Source of the DNA: an uncultured Lachnospiraceae bacterium
GTDB lineage: Bacteria > Bacillota > Clostridia > Lachnospirales > Lachnospiraceae
Assembly: GCA_910589385.1 (NCBI GenBank)
Contig: CAJUTU010000077.1
Span: 1-9,998, forward strand
Reading direction: 5' to 3'
DNA: 9,998 nt
Shown piece by piece: positions 1 to 6,449 of the stretch. Made by a program: the position numbers and the translations under genes. Below the pieces are notes generated by a model. That model saw only the letters and a list, made by a program, of their open reading frames with translations. It did no database searches and had not been told where the DNA came from. Position 1 is the first letter of the stretch, and each line of letters starts with the position of its first letter.

Positions 1-57
1 CATAAAAAAGGGACTGTGAACAAATGTTTTGTATACTTTTTAATTTTCAAACACGTT

Positions 58-1593
58 CTAATGCAGATATTTCTCCGCAACTTTCCTCAGCCTTCCCGGG
101 TCCTCTGCAAACCATTTTTCAAAAGTGGTGTTTTCCGCGGCAACAGCCTGTCCCAAATCCACAAAAAAGGCCGGCATATCCTTTTGGAGTATCATACCCC
201 ACTCATCTCCAAACCGCTCTTCACTTTCTGCGGCAGCGCCGTTTACGTGGAGGGTAAATGCAGGCTCCATTACATCATTAACCCTTTTCACGCCGCCATG
301 GAACCCCAATGTGCCGATCTGATGCGCGGAACAGGAAGAGGTGCAGCCTGAAATATGGATCTGCGGCAGCACGCCGTCGGCAAAATCATATTTTTTTACT
401 TCCTCGATAATATCTGCCAGTACCCCCTGTGAATTCCGAAGCCCGATCTGGCAGATCTCACTTCCAATGCATGCCACGGAAGTCTCAAACAGATTCTGTG
501 CGCTGTCCATTGTCGCTGCTAAGACCTTCTCCGCCTCTTCCCCATTCAGATTGATCACATAAATGGTTTCGTCCGGCCCGATCCGTACCTCTACGTCCTC
601 CATTCTTTCTATCACAGCATAAATCTCCGCGAATTTGCCCTCATCCGGCACCCCGCCTGCCGGATGATAGCTTACCGCATAAAGGCCGTTCTGCTTTTGT
701 GCAATGATACGCTTCCCGGACACCCGGATCCCGTCCCCCTGCTTCTTAACCGGGCGTTCTTGTACTGTAATGCCCAAATCTTTACATTTTACTTTTTCCA
801 GCATATCCAGATAGGCTGCCTTATACCCATCTATGCCCAATGTTTCCTGCATATAACGTGTCCTGGCCTTCCCCCGGTTTTCATAATTTCCATGTGCCAG
901 AAAAGCCGCAATCATAGCCTTTACATAATACAATACTTCTGACGGCAAAACATGCTCTCCCACCTGTACCCCCATCTTCGGATTTCTTCCCAGACCGCCC
1001 GCGCTGTATACGTCAAATGTCCCGTCCGGCCTGGCCGCAAATCCCAGGTCACGGAATGTAACATGTGTTTCATTTGCCGGCAGATTGGAAAATCCCACCT
1101 TCAATTTCCGTGGCATCTTTACAGACTTAATCATTCCCAGCAAATAGTCAGAAACAGCTTCTGCGTAAGGCATCACGTCAAAATATTCTCCCTGCTCCAC
1201 ACCCGAAAGAGGGGACGCCATCACATTTCTTGGAAAATCACCACCGCCGCCTCTTGTAATAATTCCTGCATCAAAGGCTTTTTCCATGATATCACATACG
1301 TCCTTGTCGCTCAGATCATGAAGCTGTATCGTCTGGCATGTAGTAAAATGCACCTTATCCACCTGATACTCTGCAATGGTATCTGCCACAAATTTCAATT
1401 TTTCTTTTGTCAGCCTCCCGCCCGGAATACGGAGCCGCAGCATGCTCGCCTGGCCGCCCCGCTGGGCATAGCTGCCAAAGCCCCCAGAAAAAGCTTTGTA
1501 GTCCTTCCAACTGATTTCATTTGCGTAAAACTTCCTCGTCATCTCCCGGAATTCTGCAATGTCCTCTTTAAATTCCTGTATCAACTGCTCCAT
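58..1593 (-). CDS. Nitrite/sulfite reductase, siroheme and [4Fe-4S] type
   Basis: This is a cytoplasmic siroheme reductase of the nitrite/sulfite reductase family, which carries out the six-electron reduction of nitrite to ammonia or sulfite to sulfide. With the ATG at 1593 it has 511 residues, normal for the single-subunit form. Numbered from an in-frame TTG two codons earlier, a ferredoxin-like half-domain lies at about 50-115 and a siroheme segment at 115-133 (TRGGGGDFPRNVMASPLSG). The cluster/siroheme cysteines are C377, C383, C419 and C423 (C-x5-C and C-x3-C). Basic residues matching E. coli CysI R153, K215 and K217 are present (R124, K165, K167), but the position of CysI R83 is cysteine (TTCQTIQLHD, C88). 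The ATG is preferred to the TTG because AGGGAGG lies 8 bases before it. No reductase partner or transporter is nearby, so nitrite and sulfite cannot be told apart. It is the last gene of the minus-strand run. Confidence 0.9.
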   Translation of the reverse strand: MEQLIQEFKEDIAEFREMTRKFYANEISWKDYKAFSGGFGSYAQRGGQASMLRLRIPGGRLTKEKLKFVADTIAEYQVDKVHFTTCQTIQLHDLSDKDVCDIMEKAFDAGIITRGGGGDFPRNVMASPLSGVEQGEYFDVMPYAEAVSDYLLGMIKSVKMPRKLKVGFSNLPANETHVTFRDLGFAARPDGTFDVYSAGGLGRNPKMGVQVGEHVLPSEVLYYVKAMIAAFLAHGNYENRGKARTRYMQETLGIDGYKAAYLDMLEKVKCKDLGITVQERPVKKQGDGIRVSGKRIIAQKQNGLYAVSYHPAGGVPDEGKFAEIYAVIERMEDVEVRIGPDETIYVINLNGEEAEKVLAATMDSAQNLFETSVACIGSEICQIGLRNSQGVLADIIEEVKKYDFADGVLPQIHISGCTSSCSAHQIGTLGFHGGVKRVNDVMEPAFTLHVNGAAAESEERFGDEWGMILQKDMPAFFVDLGQAVAAENTTFEKWFAEDPGRLRKVAEKYLH

Positions 1594-1600
1594 TTCCAAA

Positions 1601-1608
1601 ACCTCCCT
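1601..1608 (-). promoter_or_regulatory. Ribosome binding site of the nitrite/sulfite reductase
   Basis: On the minus strand this reads AGGGAGGT, ending about 7-8 bases before the ATG at 1593 but only 1-2 bases before the in-frame TTG at 1599. The spacing decides for the ATG. Confidence 0.75.
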
Positions 1609-1731
1609 GACTCAATTAAGATGCCGCTTTTTCATTTATTATTAACATCTTCCTGAGTTTTATAAAGATTTTTCTGACATTCCTCCACATTTCTGGTAAA
1701 ATAAAAAACAGAGATACCCAAATGGCTTTTA

Positions 1732-2082
1732 TCAACAATTCCCCACAAATACATTTTCCAGGTACTTTCCGGCAGTCTCCGCCAGGCAATAGACTTGTCT
1801 GACCTCCGTTGCACTTCGGTCTGTCATATGATACCGTGGGAAAAATCGGGTAACATGGAGAGGGATATTCTTCCCCACGGATAAAATCCTGCTGCCCGGA
1901 CGAAACATTTTCAAAGGCTTTTTCTCAATGGGATCCAACGCCATGGACGTGATATGCCCATAGTTTTCGCAAACGACAGCCCCATCTTCATTTTTCCTGG
2001 CCCGGCAGATCCCAGTCTGCCCTGGCTCCAGGCTGCAGTGGTGCATACACACCTGACACGTCTTCTTCATTTCTGTAAACAT
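1732..2082 (-). pseudogene. AmmeMemoRadiSam radical SAM protein with internal deletion of its catalytic core
   Basis: Both ends of the radical SAM member of the AmmeMemoRadiSam set are present, but the middle is gone. The N-terminal part carries the family's cysteine-rich start (CQVCMHHCSLEPGQTGICRA) and continues to ALDPIEKKPL and PGSRILSVG. In intact homologues this last stretch leads at once into the CxxxCxxC motif that binds the catalytic [4Fe-4S] cluster. Here it jumps to NIPLHVTRFFPRYHMTDR, which belongs near the C-terminus, and ends at VFVGNC with TGA. The product would be 116 residues against roughly 280-300 usually, with the frame kept across the join near 1873. No radical SAM motif remains, so the usual chemistry should be lost. 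It sits directly behind the MEMO-AMMECR1 gene, as expected for the set. A shortened product with only the N-terminal cysteines cannot be excluded. The start may be the ATG at 2082 or the one at 2070, which is better spaced from GGAG. Confidence 0.8.
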
Positions 2083-2146
2083 CTCCTCAATGCATCTCTT
2101 TCATATCCGCAGACATCTCCTGCATACATCCTTTTCATATCTGCAG
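2079..2146. repeat. Two tandem copies of a 34-base repeat
   Basis: Two directly adjacent 34-base copies, 2079-2112 and 2113-2146, match at 28 of 34 positions by eye. They fill most of the gap between the MEMO-AMMECR1 stop and the radical SAM remnant. Each copy ends on the minus strand in GGAGATGT, so each carries a possible ribosome binding site. The divergence shows that the duplication is not recent. Confidence 0.7.
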
Positions 2147-2154
2147 GCAGTTCC

Positions 2155-3549
2155 TCAATAGTGCCGTACCACCTCAAACCTTTCCAGCCCTGCTTCCTCA
2201 TACTCTCCAATGCCTGCCTTCTGCTTCGCTATGGCAATCTGCTCTTCCACCGTATCCACACCCTCCAGGTTCGGAAGCAGCAGCCCCCGCTTGCAGCCCT
2301 TTGTCACCACCACGCCATACCGCTTCACATCCAGCTTATCAGGCGAATTAATTTTTTCCGTATCCCCCAGCACATCCACGCTGATAGACAGCTTATCCAG
2401 TTCTTCCGGCCCTATAGGAGAAAATCTGGGATCATGGACAGCTGAGCTGACTGCATTTTCTATGATTTCCTCAGCTATGGAACTTCTCACCGCCTGGATT
2501 GTCCCAATACAGCCCCGAAGCCTCCCTTCCTTTTTGACAGAGACAAAGACACCTGCCCGTCTATCCCTAATTTCCTGCGGAAGTCCCTCTGGCATTTTCA
2601 TCTTCTTTCCTGTACGGACATATTCCTCGATCGTCCTGCGTGCCAACTGTACATAGGCATCCTCCTGCTCTCTCTGTTCCAAGATCTTGTTCCTCTCTTT
2701 ATCCTCATACTGCTCTTTGAAATTTCTTTTCAAATCCCTCCCCTGGACGGTGTATGTGCAGATACCGTACCCCACACCAAATGGCCCTTCGTAAGATAAC
2801 CGCTGTGCTCCTACTCCCGTCCGGTCCAATGCGCCTGCCATGATCGTAAACGAACGGTGTCCGCATTCTCCTGCTTTTTCGCAGAACTCTTCGGGAAATT
2901 CCAGCAATTCTCCAAAGTTCCCGCTCCCCATGACCTGCATGATGCGGCTGTCATACTCCGGTCCCTCCTTCTGATATCCATAAGATCCGTCTGCTTTCAG
3001 CCGATGGGACAAGTCTCCGCTGGCGATCAACACCACTTTCCGCTCCAAAGCCTCCGCTGTCTCCTGGATGCGTTGTCCCAGTGCATAGTGGGTGGTAAGA
3101 GAAAGTCCGGACAGTCCTATCCTCACCAGCTGATACTCTTTCCAATACTGATTTACAAAATACAGCGGCACCATCGTTCCATGATCCAGCCGCCGGCCAC
3201 GCTCTCCTGCAGTCCCTGCCGGAATTTCCCCGGCTTCTGCCAGTTTACACAGATTTTCCACAAAATCAGTATCATAGCTGGCTTCTATTTTTACCTGCCC
3301 TGCTCCAAACTGGCTGAAATCCCCACCGGCCCCTTGGCCCGGAGATATATGGAAGTAATCTGCATACATCACCTGATGCGGAGAAAGAAGAACGATGGTC
3401 TCAGGCTTGAGGCTGCCGATCCTTCGGCCTGCCTCGTGATATGCGTCAATTGTATTCTGGATCTTCTTTTCCTGTCCACGTCCAACCTCTGGTACGATCA
3501 ATGGGGGATGAGGTACCATAAAAGCCCCTAAGATCATTTGCTCATGCAT
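2155..3549 (-). CDS. AmmeMemoRadiSam protein B-A fusion (MEMO domain plus AMMECR1 domain)
   Basis: This 464-residue protein joins two partners that are separate in many organisms. Residues about 5-268 form a MEMO domain, related to class III extradiol dioxygenases. Candidate metal-site residues include H14 (VPHPPL), H58 (SPHQ), H123 (LDHGT) and D179/H182 (SGDLSHR). A charged linker at about 270-297 (RNFKEQYEDKERNKILEQRE) leads to an AMMECR1 domain at about 298-464 with the family hallmark LRGCIGT at 344-350. MEMO and AMMECR1 co-occur with a radical SAM protein in bacteria and archaea; their shared biochemical role is not established. The start at 3549 is supported by GAGGAGG 7 bases upstream. 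It overlaps the end of the YolD-like gene by 16 bases, so translation is probably coupled. The radical SAM partner directly downstream is broken, which makes this the only intact part of the set in the window. Confidence 0.92.
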   Translation of the reverse strand: MHEQMILGAFMVPHPPLIVPEVGRGQEKKIQNTIDAYHEAGRRIGSLKPETIVLLSPHQVMYADYFHISPGQGAGGDFSQFGAGQVKIEASYDTDFVENLCKLAEAGEIPAGTAGERGRRLDHGTMVPLYFVNQYWKEYQLVRIGLSGLSLTTHYALGQRIQETAEALERKVVLIASGDLSHRLKADGSYGYQKEGPEYDSRIMQVMGSGNFGELLEFPEEFCEKAGECGHRSFTIMAGALDRTGVGAQRLSYEGPFGVGYGICTYTVQGRDLKRNFKEQYEDKERNKILEQREQEDAYVQLARRTIEEYVRTGKKMKMPEGLPQEIRDRRAGVFVSVKKEGRLRGCIGTIQAVRSSIAEEIIENAVSSAVHDPRFSPIGPEELDKLSISVDVLGDTEKINSPDKLDVKRYGVVVTKGCKRGLLLPNLEGVDTVEEQIAIAKQKAGIGEYEEAGLERFEVVRHY

Positions 3550-3971
3550 CTGCCTTCCTCCTCAATTTCTATAATTTCATCGATTGGTATTTTGGTTCCG
3601 TCTGTCAGGACGACTGCACGTTCATATTCATCAATCTTTTTCACACATCCGGTCATAGTCACATAAGTTCCACCTGCCTTCTTCAAATCCGGCTCAAAAT
3701 AAGTGATCGATACCACCGGACTGCTGCTTAACTGTTCCTGGATGTTCTGTAATTTTCCATCCAGGACTACCTTGCAGTTTTCGTCCAGTTCCATCCTGTT
3801 TTCGGTCAGCCGGGCAGTCTCCTTCACTGCGTCATGGTGTCCTGTGAGCGCCGCAAAAGGCGCGAACTGTGCCGCCCTGTCCTGTATCGGCATGGGTGGG
3901 TGGGTTTTCGATACATGATGCGCAAGGTGGATGATATCGTCATATTGATGAGTGCTTTTCAGATTTTTCAT
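3534..3971 (-). CDS. YolD-like family protein
   Basis: This small cytoplasmic protein of 145 residues belongs to the YolD-like family, which is regularly encoded beside UvrX-type Y-family polymerases in Firmicutes. Its hallmark is at 24-44 (HPPM, then DRAAQFAPFAALTG). A helical part follows to about 82 and a strand-rich YolD core to about 137 (VVSITYFEPD, GTYVTMTGCVKKID, VVLTDGTKIPIDEIIEIE). The molecular role of YolD is not settled; guilt by association suggests help or control of the lesion-bypass polymerase. Its ATG overlaps the polymerase stop as ATGA, a 4-base overlap, and its own 3' end overlaps the MEMO-AMMECR1 start by 16 bases. Three consecutive genes are therefore translationally linked. 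Confidence 0.85.
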   Translation of the reverse strand: MKNLKSTHQYDDIIHLAHHVSKTHPPMPIQDRAAQFAPFAALTGHHDAVKETARLTENRMELDENCKVVLDGKLQNIQEQLSSSPVVSITYFEPDLKKAGGTYVTMTGCVKKIDEYERAVVLTDGTKIPIDEIIEIEEEGRCMSK

Positions 3972-5497
3972 GCTTTATGCCCCCCGATCTGTTGATTTCT
4001 ATCCATTGCCGTAGCGCCTTCCACCAGGCTTGTCCCTTTCAAAATTGCATTTTTCCCATATTTTTTCTTAATGTCCAGCATGGCCTGCTGTAGTTTTCTC
4101 TCACGCTGCCGCTCGGCCTCCTTAGCTTCCCGCTCCTTTTTTAAGGCGTTATAATCCGTAAATAAATCTAACTGTTCAAAAGCAGGTTCCTTTACCACTG
4201 AGTTTTCATTTACCACATGATTTGCACTAAGCGCGACTCTTCTGATGAGCAGGTTTTGGTTGATGATCCTGTCGTATAGTTCCAGCACGGCATTTACTAT
4301 GAGCTTTGCGGATGAGGTCTGTGTCTCCAGATTCGCAGTGCCGTGGGCATGTTTCGGAATTTTTCTGCCGTAGCGGTCTGTCGTAACCTCGCCTTGATAG
4401 CGATGCTCCATTTGCTGATCCTCCAGATTTCCCCGGTCATAGCCCACCGTCAGGACAATCTGGTCTGTGACCAGGCAGCGGTCAACCAGATCCAGCGCAA
4501 GCTGCTCACACATTTCCCTCACAACCAGCTTCGCTTTTTCCGCTGTATAGGGACAATGCAGGACCTGGCCGGAGCCGACACTATTGGCGCTGGGTTTATA
4601 GGACTTGATATCTGCCATGGTACAAGGTTCCCAGCCCCACGCATGGTCGATCAGCAATTCCGCATTGACGCCAAATAGCTGATAAAGCAATTCCTCGTTA
4701 TGATATTCTCCCGGCTTTCCTACAGAACATCTTGCCACATCTCCCATCGTAAACAGCCCGTGCTCCGCTAATTTTTTCGCATATCCCCTCCCAATGCGCC
4801 AAAAATCCGTAATCGGCCGGTGCGCCCACAGAATACGGCGGTAACTCTTCTCATTCAGGCTCGCGATCCGCACCCCGTTCCTGTCCGGCGGGATATGCTT
4901 TGCCACAATGTCCATAGCAACCTTGCACAGATATAGATTCGTCCCAATCCCCGCTGTCGCAGTAATCCCTGTCGTATCCAGGATCTCTTGTATGATCTTT
5001 CCGGCCAGTTCACGTGCCGATAACTGATACGTGTTCAGATAATGGGTCACATCCATCATGATCTCATCAATGGAGTATACGTGGCAGTCTTCCGGTGCGA
5101 CATATTTTAGATATATTTCGTATATTTTCGTGCTGTATTCTATATAATGAGCCATTCTCGGCGGTGCGGTAATATAATCCAAAGCCTTTTCCGGTGAGGA
5201 TTTCAGTTCGGTGTCATCATAGGATGAGCCGTCAAACTGCCGGCCCGGCGCCTGCATCTGCCGTTCTGCATTGACCTCCCTGACTCGCTGTATCACCTCA
5301 AACAGCCTCGCCCTTCCCGAAATCCCATAGGCTTTCAGAGAAGGGGACACTGCAAGGCAGATGGTTTTCTCCGTGCGGCTTAAGTCTGCGACGACCAGAT
5401 TGGTCGTGATTGGATCAAGCCCTCTCTCCATACATTCTACAGAAGCATAAAACGATTTTAAGTCGATTGCTATATACGTTCGGTTCTCCCGTTCCAT
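3968..5497 (-). CDS. Y-family translesion DNA polymerase, UvrX/ImpB-MucB-SamB type
   Basis: This is an error-prone DNA polymerase that copies across damaged template. It has 509 residues from the ATG at 5497; numbering here follows an upstream ATG at 5518 that adds seven residues. The metal-binding aspartate D19 lies in AIDLKSFYASVE with Y24 as likely steric gate, and D151/E152 lie in SIDEIMMD, so the catalytic set is complete. A long insert at about 84-125 separates the fingers from the palm, as in UvrX relatives. Helix-hairpin-helix-like sequence is near 235-262 and the little-finger region runs to about 430. QLDLF at 449-453 matches a beta-clamp binding motif, followed by a very charged helix at 459-487. 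The later ATG is chosen because GAGGTGG lies just before it, while the first has no ribosome binding site. It overlaps YolD by 4 bases. A weak LexA-like half site lies upstream. Confidence 0.9.
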   Translation of the reverse strand: MERENRTYIAIDLKSFYASVECMERGLDPITTNLVVADLSRTEKTICLAVSPSLKAYGISGRARLFEVIQRVREVNAERQMQAPGRQFDGSSYDDTELKSSPEKALDYITAPPRMAHYIEYSTKIYEIYLKYVAPEDCHVYSIDEIMMDVTHYLNTYQLSARELAGKIIQEILDTTGITATAGIGTNLYLCKVAMDIVAKHIPPDRNGVRIASLNEKSYRRILWAHRPITDFWRIGRGYAKKLAEHGLFTMGDVARCSVGKPGEYHNEELLYQLFGVNAELLIDHAWGWEPCTMADIKSYKPSANSVGSGQVLHCPYTAEKAKLVVREMCEQLALDLVDRCLVTDQIVLTVGYDRGNLEDQQMEHRYQGEVTTDRYGRKIPKHAHGTANLETQTSSAKLIVNAVLELYDRIINQNLLIRRVALSANHVVNENSVVKEPAFEQLDLFTDYNALKKEREAKEAERQRERKLQQAMLDIKKKYGKNAILKGTSLVEGATAMDRNQQIGGHKA

Positions 5498-5502
5498 CAC
5501 AG

Positions 5503-5509
5503 CCACCTC
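5503..5509 (-). promoter_or_regulatory. Ribosome binding site deciding the polymerase start
   Basis: GAGGTGG on the minus strand lies 5 bases before the ATG at 5497. It falls inside the coding region if the ATG at 5518 is used, and that earlier ATG is preceded only by AT-rich sequence without a Shine-Dalgarno match. Confidence 0.6.
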
Positions 5510-5591
5510 GAAATCCATTTTTATTTCATGATATGATCCGCCGCCTGGCTGATCATCTTTTATAGATGATTTCCATTTCTCTCAATTCTAT

Positions 5592-5603
5592 TTACACATG
5601 TTC
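5592..5603 (-). promoter_or_regulatory. Possible degenerate LexA (SOS) box
   Basis: On the minus strand this reads GAACATGTGTAA. The Firmicute LexA site is built as GAAC-N4-GTTC, so the first half is perfect while the second is GTAA. It overlaps a possible TAGAAT -10 element (minus strand, just downstream) in the gap between the exonuclease and the translesion polymerase, where an SOS operator would make sense. With one good half only, it may be chance. Confidence 0.25.
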
Positions 5604-5616
5604 TATCAAACTCTGT

Positions 5617-6294
5617 TTATACATTTTCCGTATACCGGCAGCCCGGGTAGCCGCTGCATCCCCAGAATTCCCCGTATTTCCCGTTCCGCTTTCTCAAAAA
5701 CTGCCCACACTTCGGACACATTTTCAGATTCTTCCTGACCTCAGGCGAAGCCAGTTCCTCCCCCAGCTTCTCAAATACTTTTTGGTTCATACAGCAGTCC
5801 GCAAGCGCGCGGTGTGCCCCGTCCGTAGCAATGTGATAATAAGATGCCAGGTCCACCAGCTTATGGTTGGACAACTGCGGCAGACACTGCCTTGCCAGCG
5901 GCAGCGTATCTATATAGTCATTGGAAATAGGTTTTCCCCAGTATTTTTCCGCATCACGCCAGATAAATTTCATATCAAATGTCTGGATATTGTGCCCCAC
6001 CAGGATCATACTGCCGATAAATACGTCAAAATCCGCCAAAGCTGTCTCGAACAGCGGCGCATCTTCTACCATGCTGTCGTCAATATGATTGATCTGTGTT
6101 GCGTAAAAGGGAATCGGCTTTTCAGGATTGACCAGCGTGGAAAATTGGTCCACGACCTTGTGTCCCTGCACCTTGACTGCAGAAATTTCGATCACGGCAT
6201 CATTCACGGAATTCGTCCCTGTAGTTTCTAGATCAAAGACCACATAATCCGTTACATATTTATCAAATTTTCTTCCCCGTTTATCTCCAAGCAT
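5617..6294 (-). CDS. DEDDh 3'-5' exonuclease fused to a C-terminal topoisomerase-type zinc ribbon
   Basis: This 225-residue protein removes nucleotides from DNA or RNA 3' ends, with a domain order different from a plain DnaQ-type exonuclease. Residues about 14-178 are the exonuclease: D21 and E23 in FDLETTG, D107 in HNIQTFDMKF, and H161 and D166 in GAHRALADC complete the DEDDh set. Residues 193-223 form a small zinc ribbon (CPKCG, then GCSGYPGC; cysteines C193, C196, C213, C219) of the type found at the C-terminus of type IA topoisomerases, a likely nucleic-acid-binding tail. GAGGAG lies 9 bases before the ATG. It is first in the minus-strand run, 119 bases ahead of the polymerase start, with a good promoter upstream. 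A proofreading or end-trimming job next to an error-prone polymerase is plausible but is inference from position. It could also act on RNA. Confidence 0.88.
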   Translation of the reverse strand: MLGDKRGRKFDKYVTDYVVFDLETTGTNSVNDAVIEISAVKVQGHKVVDQFSTLVNPEKPIPFYATQINHIDDSMVEDAPLFETALADFDVFIGSMILVGHNIQTFDMKFIWRDAEKYWGKPISNDYIDTLPLARQCLPQLSNHKLVDLASYYHIATDGAHRALADCCMNQKVFEKLGEELASPEVRKNLKMCPKCGQFLRKRNGKYGEFWGCSGYPGCRYTENV

Positions 6295-6322
6295 TTCTTT
6301 TGTCTCCTCTCAGTCTGTCAGG

Positions 6323-6345
6323 CCGTCAAACCTCCGGTTTGGCGG
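6323..6345 (-). other. Stem-loop in the exonuclease leader
   Basis: Ten-base arms (CCGTCAAACC and GGTTTGGCGG on the plus strand) pair with one G-T wobble around a 3-base loop. It lies inside the roughly 115-base leader between the promoter at 6417-6446 and the exonuclease start. No run of T follows it on the minus strand, so it is not a simple terminator for that direction. A regulatory role is only a possibility. Confidence 0.4.
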
Positions 6346-6416
6346 CATTTATCATCATGAAGCGTGCGGATGCCTGTGAGGGCTACCGACTTCGCTCCGC
6401 TGTAGTTGTGGCATAT

Positions 6417-6446
6417 ATTATATCATATCCGGCCAGACACGCACAA
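6417..6446 (-). promoter_or_regulatory. Sigma-A type promoter for the exonuclease-polymerase run
   Basis: On the minus strand, a perfect -10 TATAAT (6417-6422) is preceded at 18 bases by TTGTGC (6441-6446), which matches the -35 consensus moderately. Transcription would start near 6410 and leave a leader of about 115 bases before the exonuclease ATG. The same AT-rich stretch may also hold the divergent promoter for the DUF1538 gene, where I see only a weak TATATT. Confidence 0.5.
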
Positions 6447-6449
6447 TAG

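Noticed and set aside
1..57. Possible terminator after the nitrite/sulfite reductase
   Set aside because: A T run exists on the minus strand, but no stem of useful strength precedes it.
952..1656. Plus-strand open frame of 234 codons
   Set aside because: It lies antisense to the nitrite/sulfite reductase, whose catalytic motifs are clear; its translation shows no domain-like pattern.
1632..1814. Minus-strand frame of 60 codons overlapping the radical SAM remnant and the gap after it
   Set aside because: It is out of frame with the recognisable family segments and resembles nothing. The gap 1609-1731 itself shows no clear promoter or terminator.
2078..2146. Short frame across the tandem repeat reading MKRMYAGDVCGYERD and on to a stop
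   Set aside because: It has no ribosome binding site and is largely the translation of the 34-base duplication.
2857..3531. Plus-strand open frame of 224 codons
   Set aside because: It is antisense to the MEMO domain and has low-complexity, cysteine- and serine-rich translation typical of shadow frames.
5552..5570. Seven-base inverted repeat (ATCATCT and AGATGAT) between exonuclease and polymerase
   Set aside because: It is short, AT-rich and lacks a T run after it on the minus strand, so a terminator call is not supported.
5566..6231. Plus-strand open frame of 221 codons
   Set aside because: It is antisense to the exonuclease, where the DEDDh residues and zinc ribbon are all conserved on the other strand.
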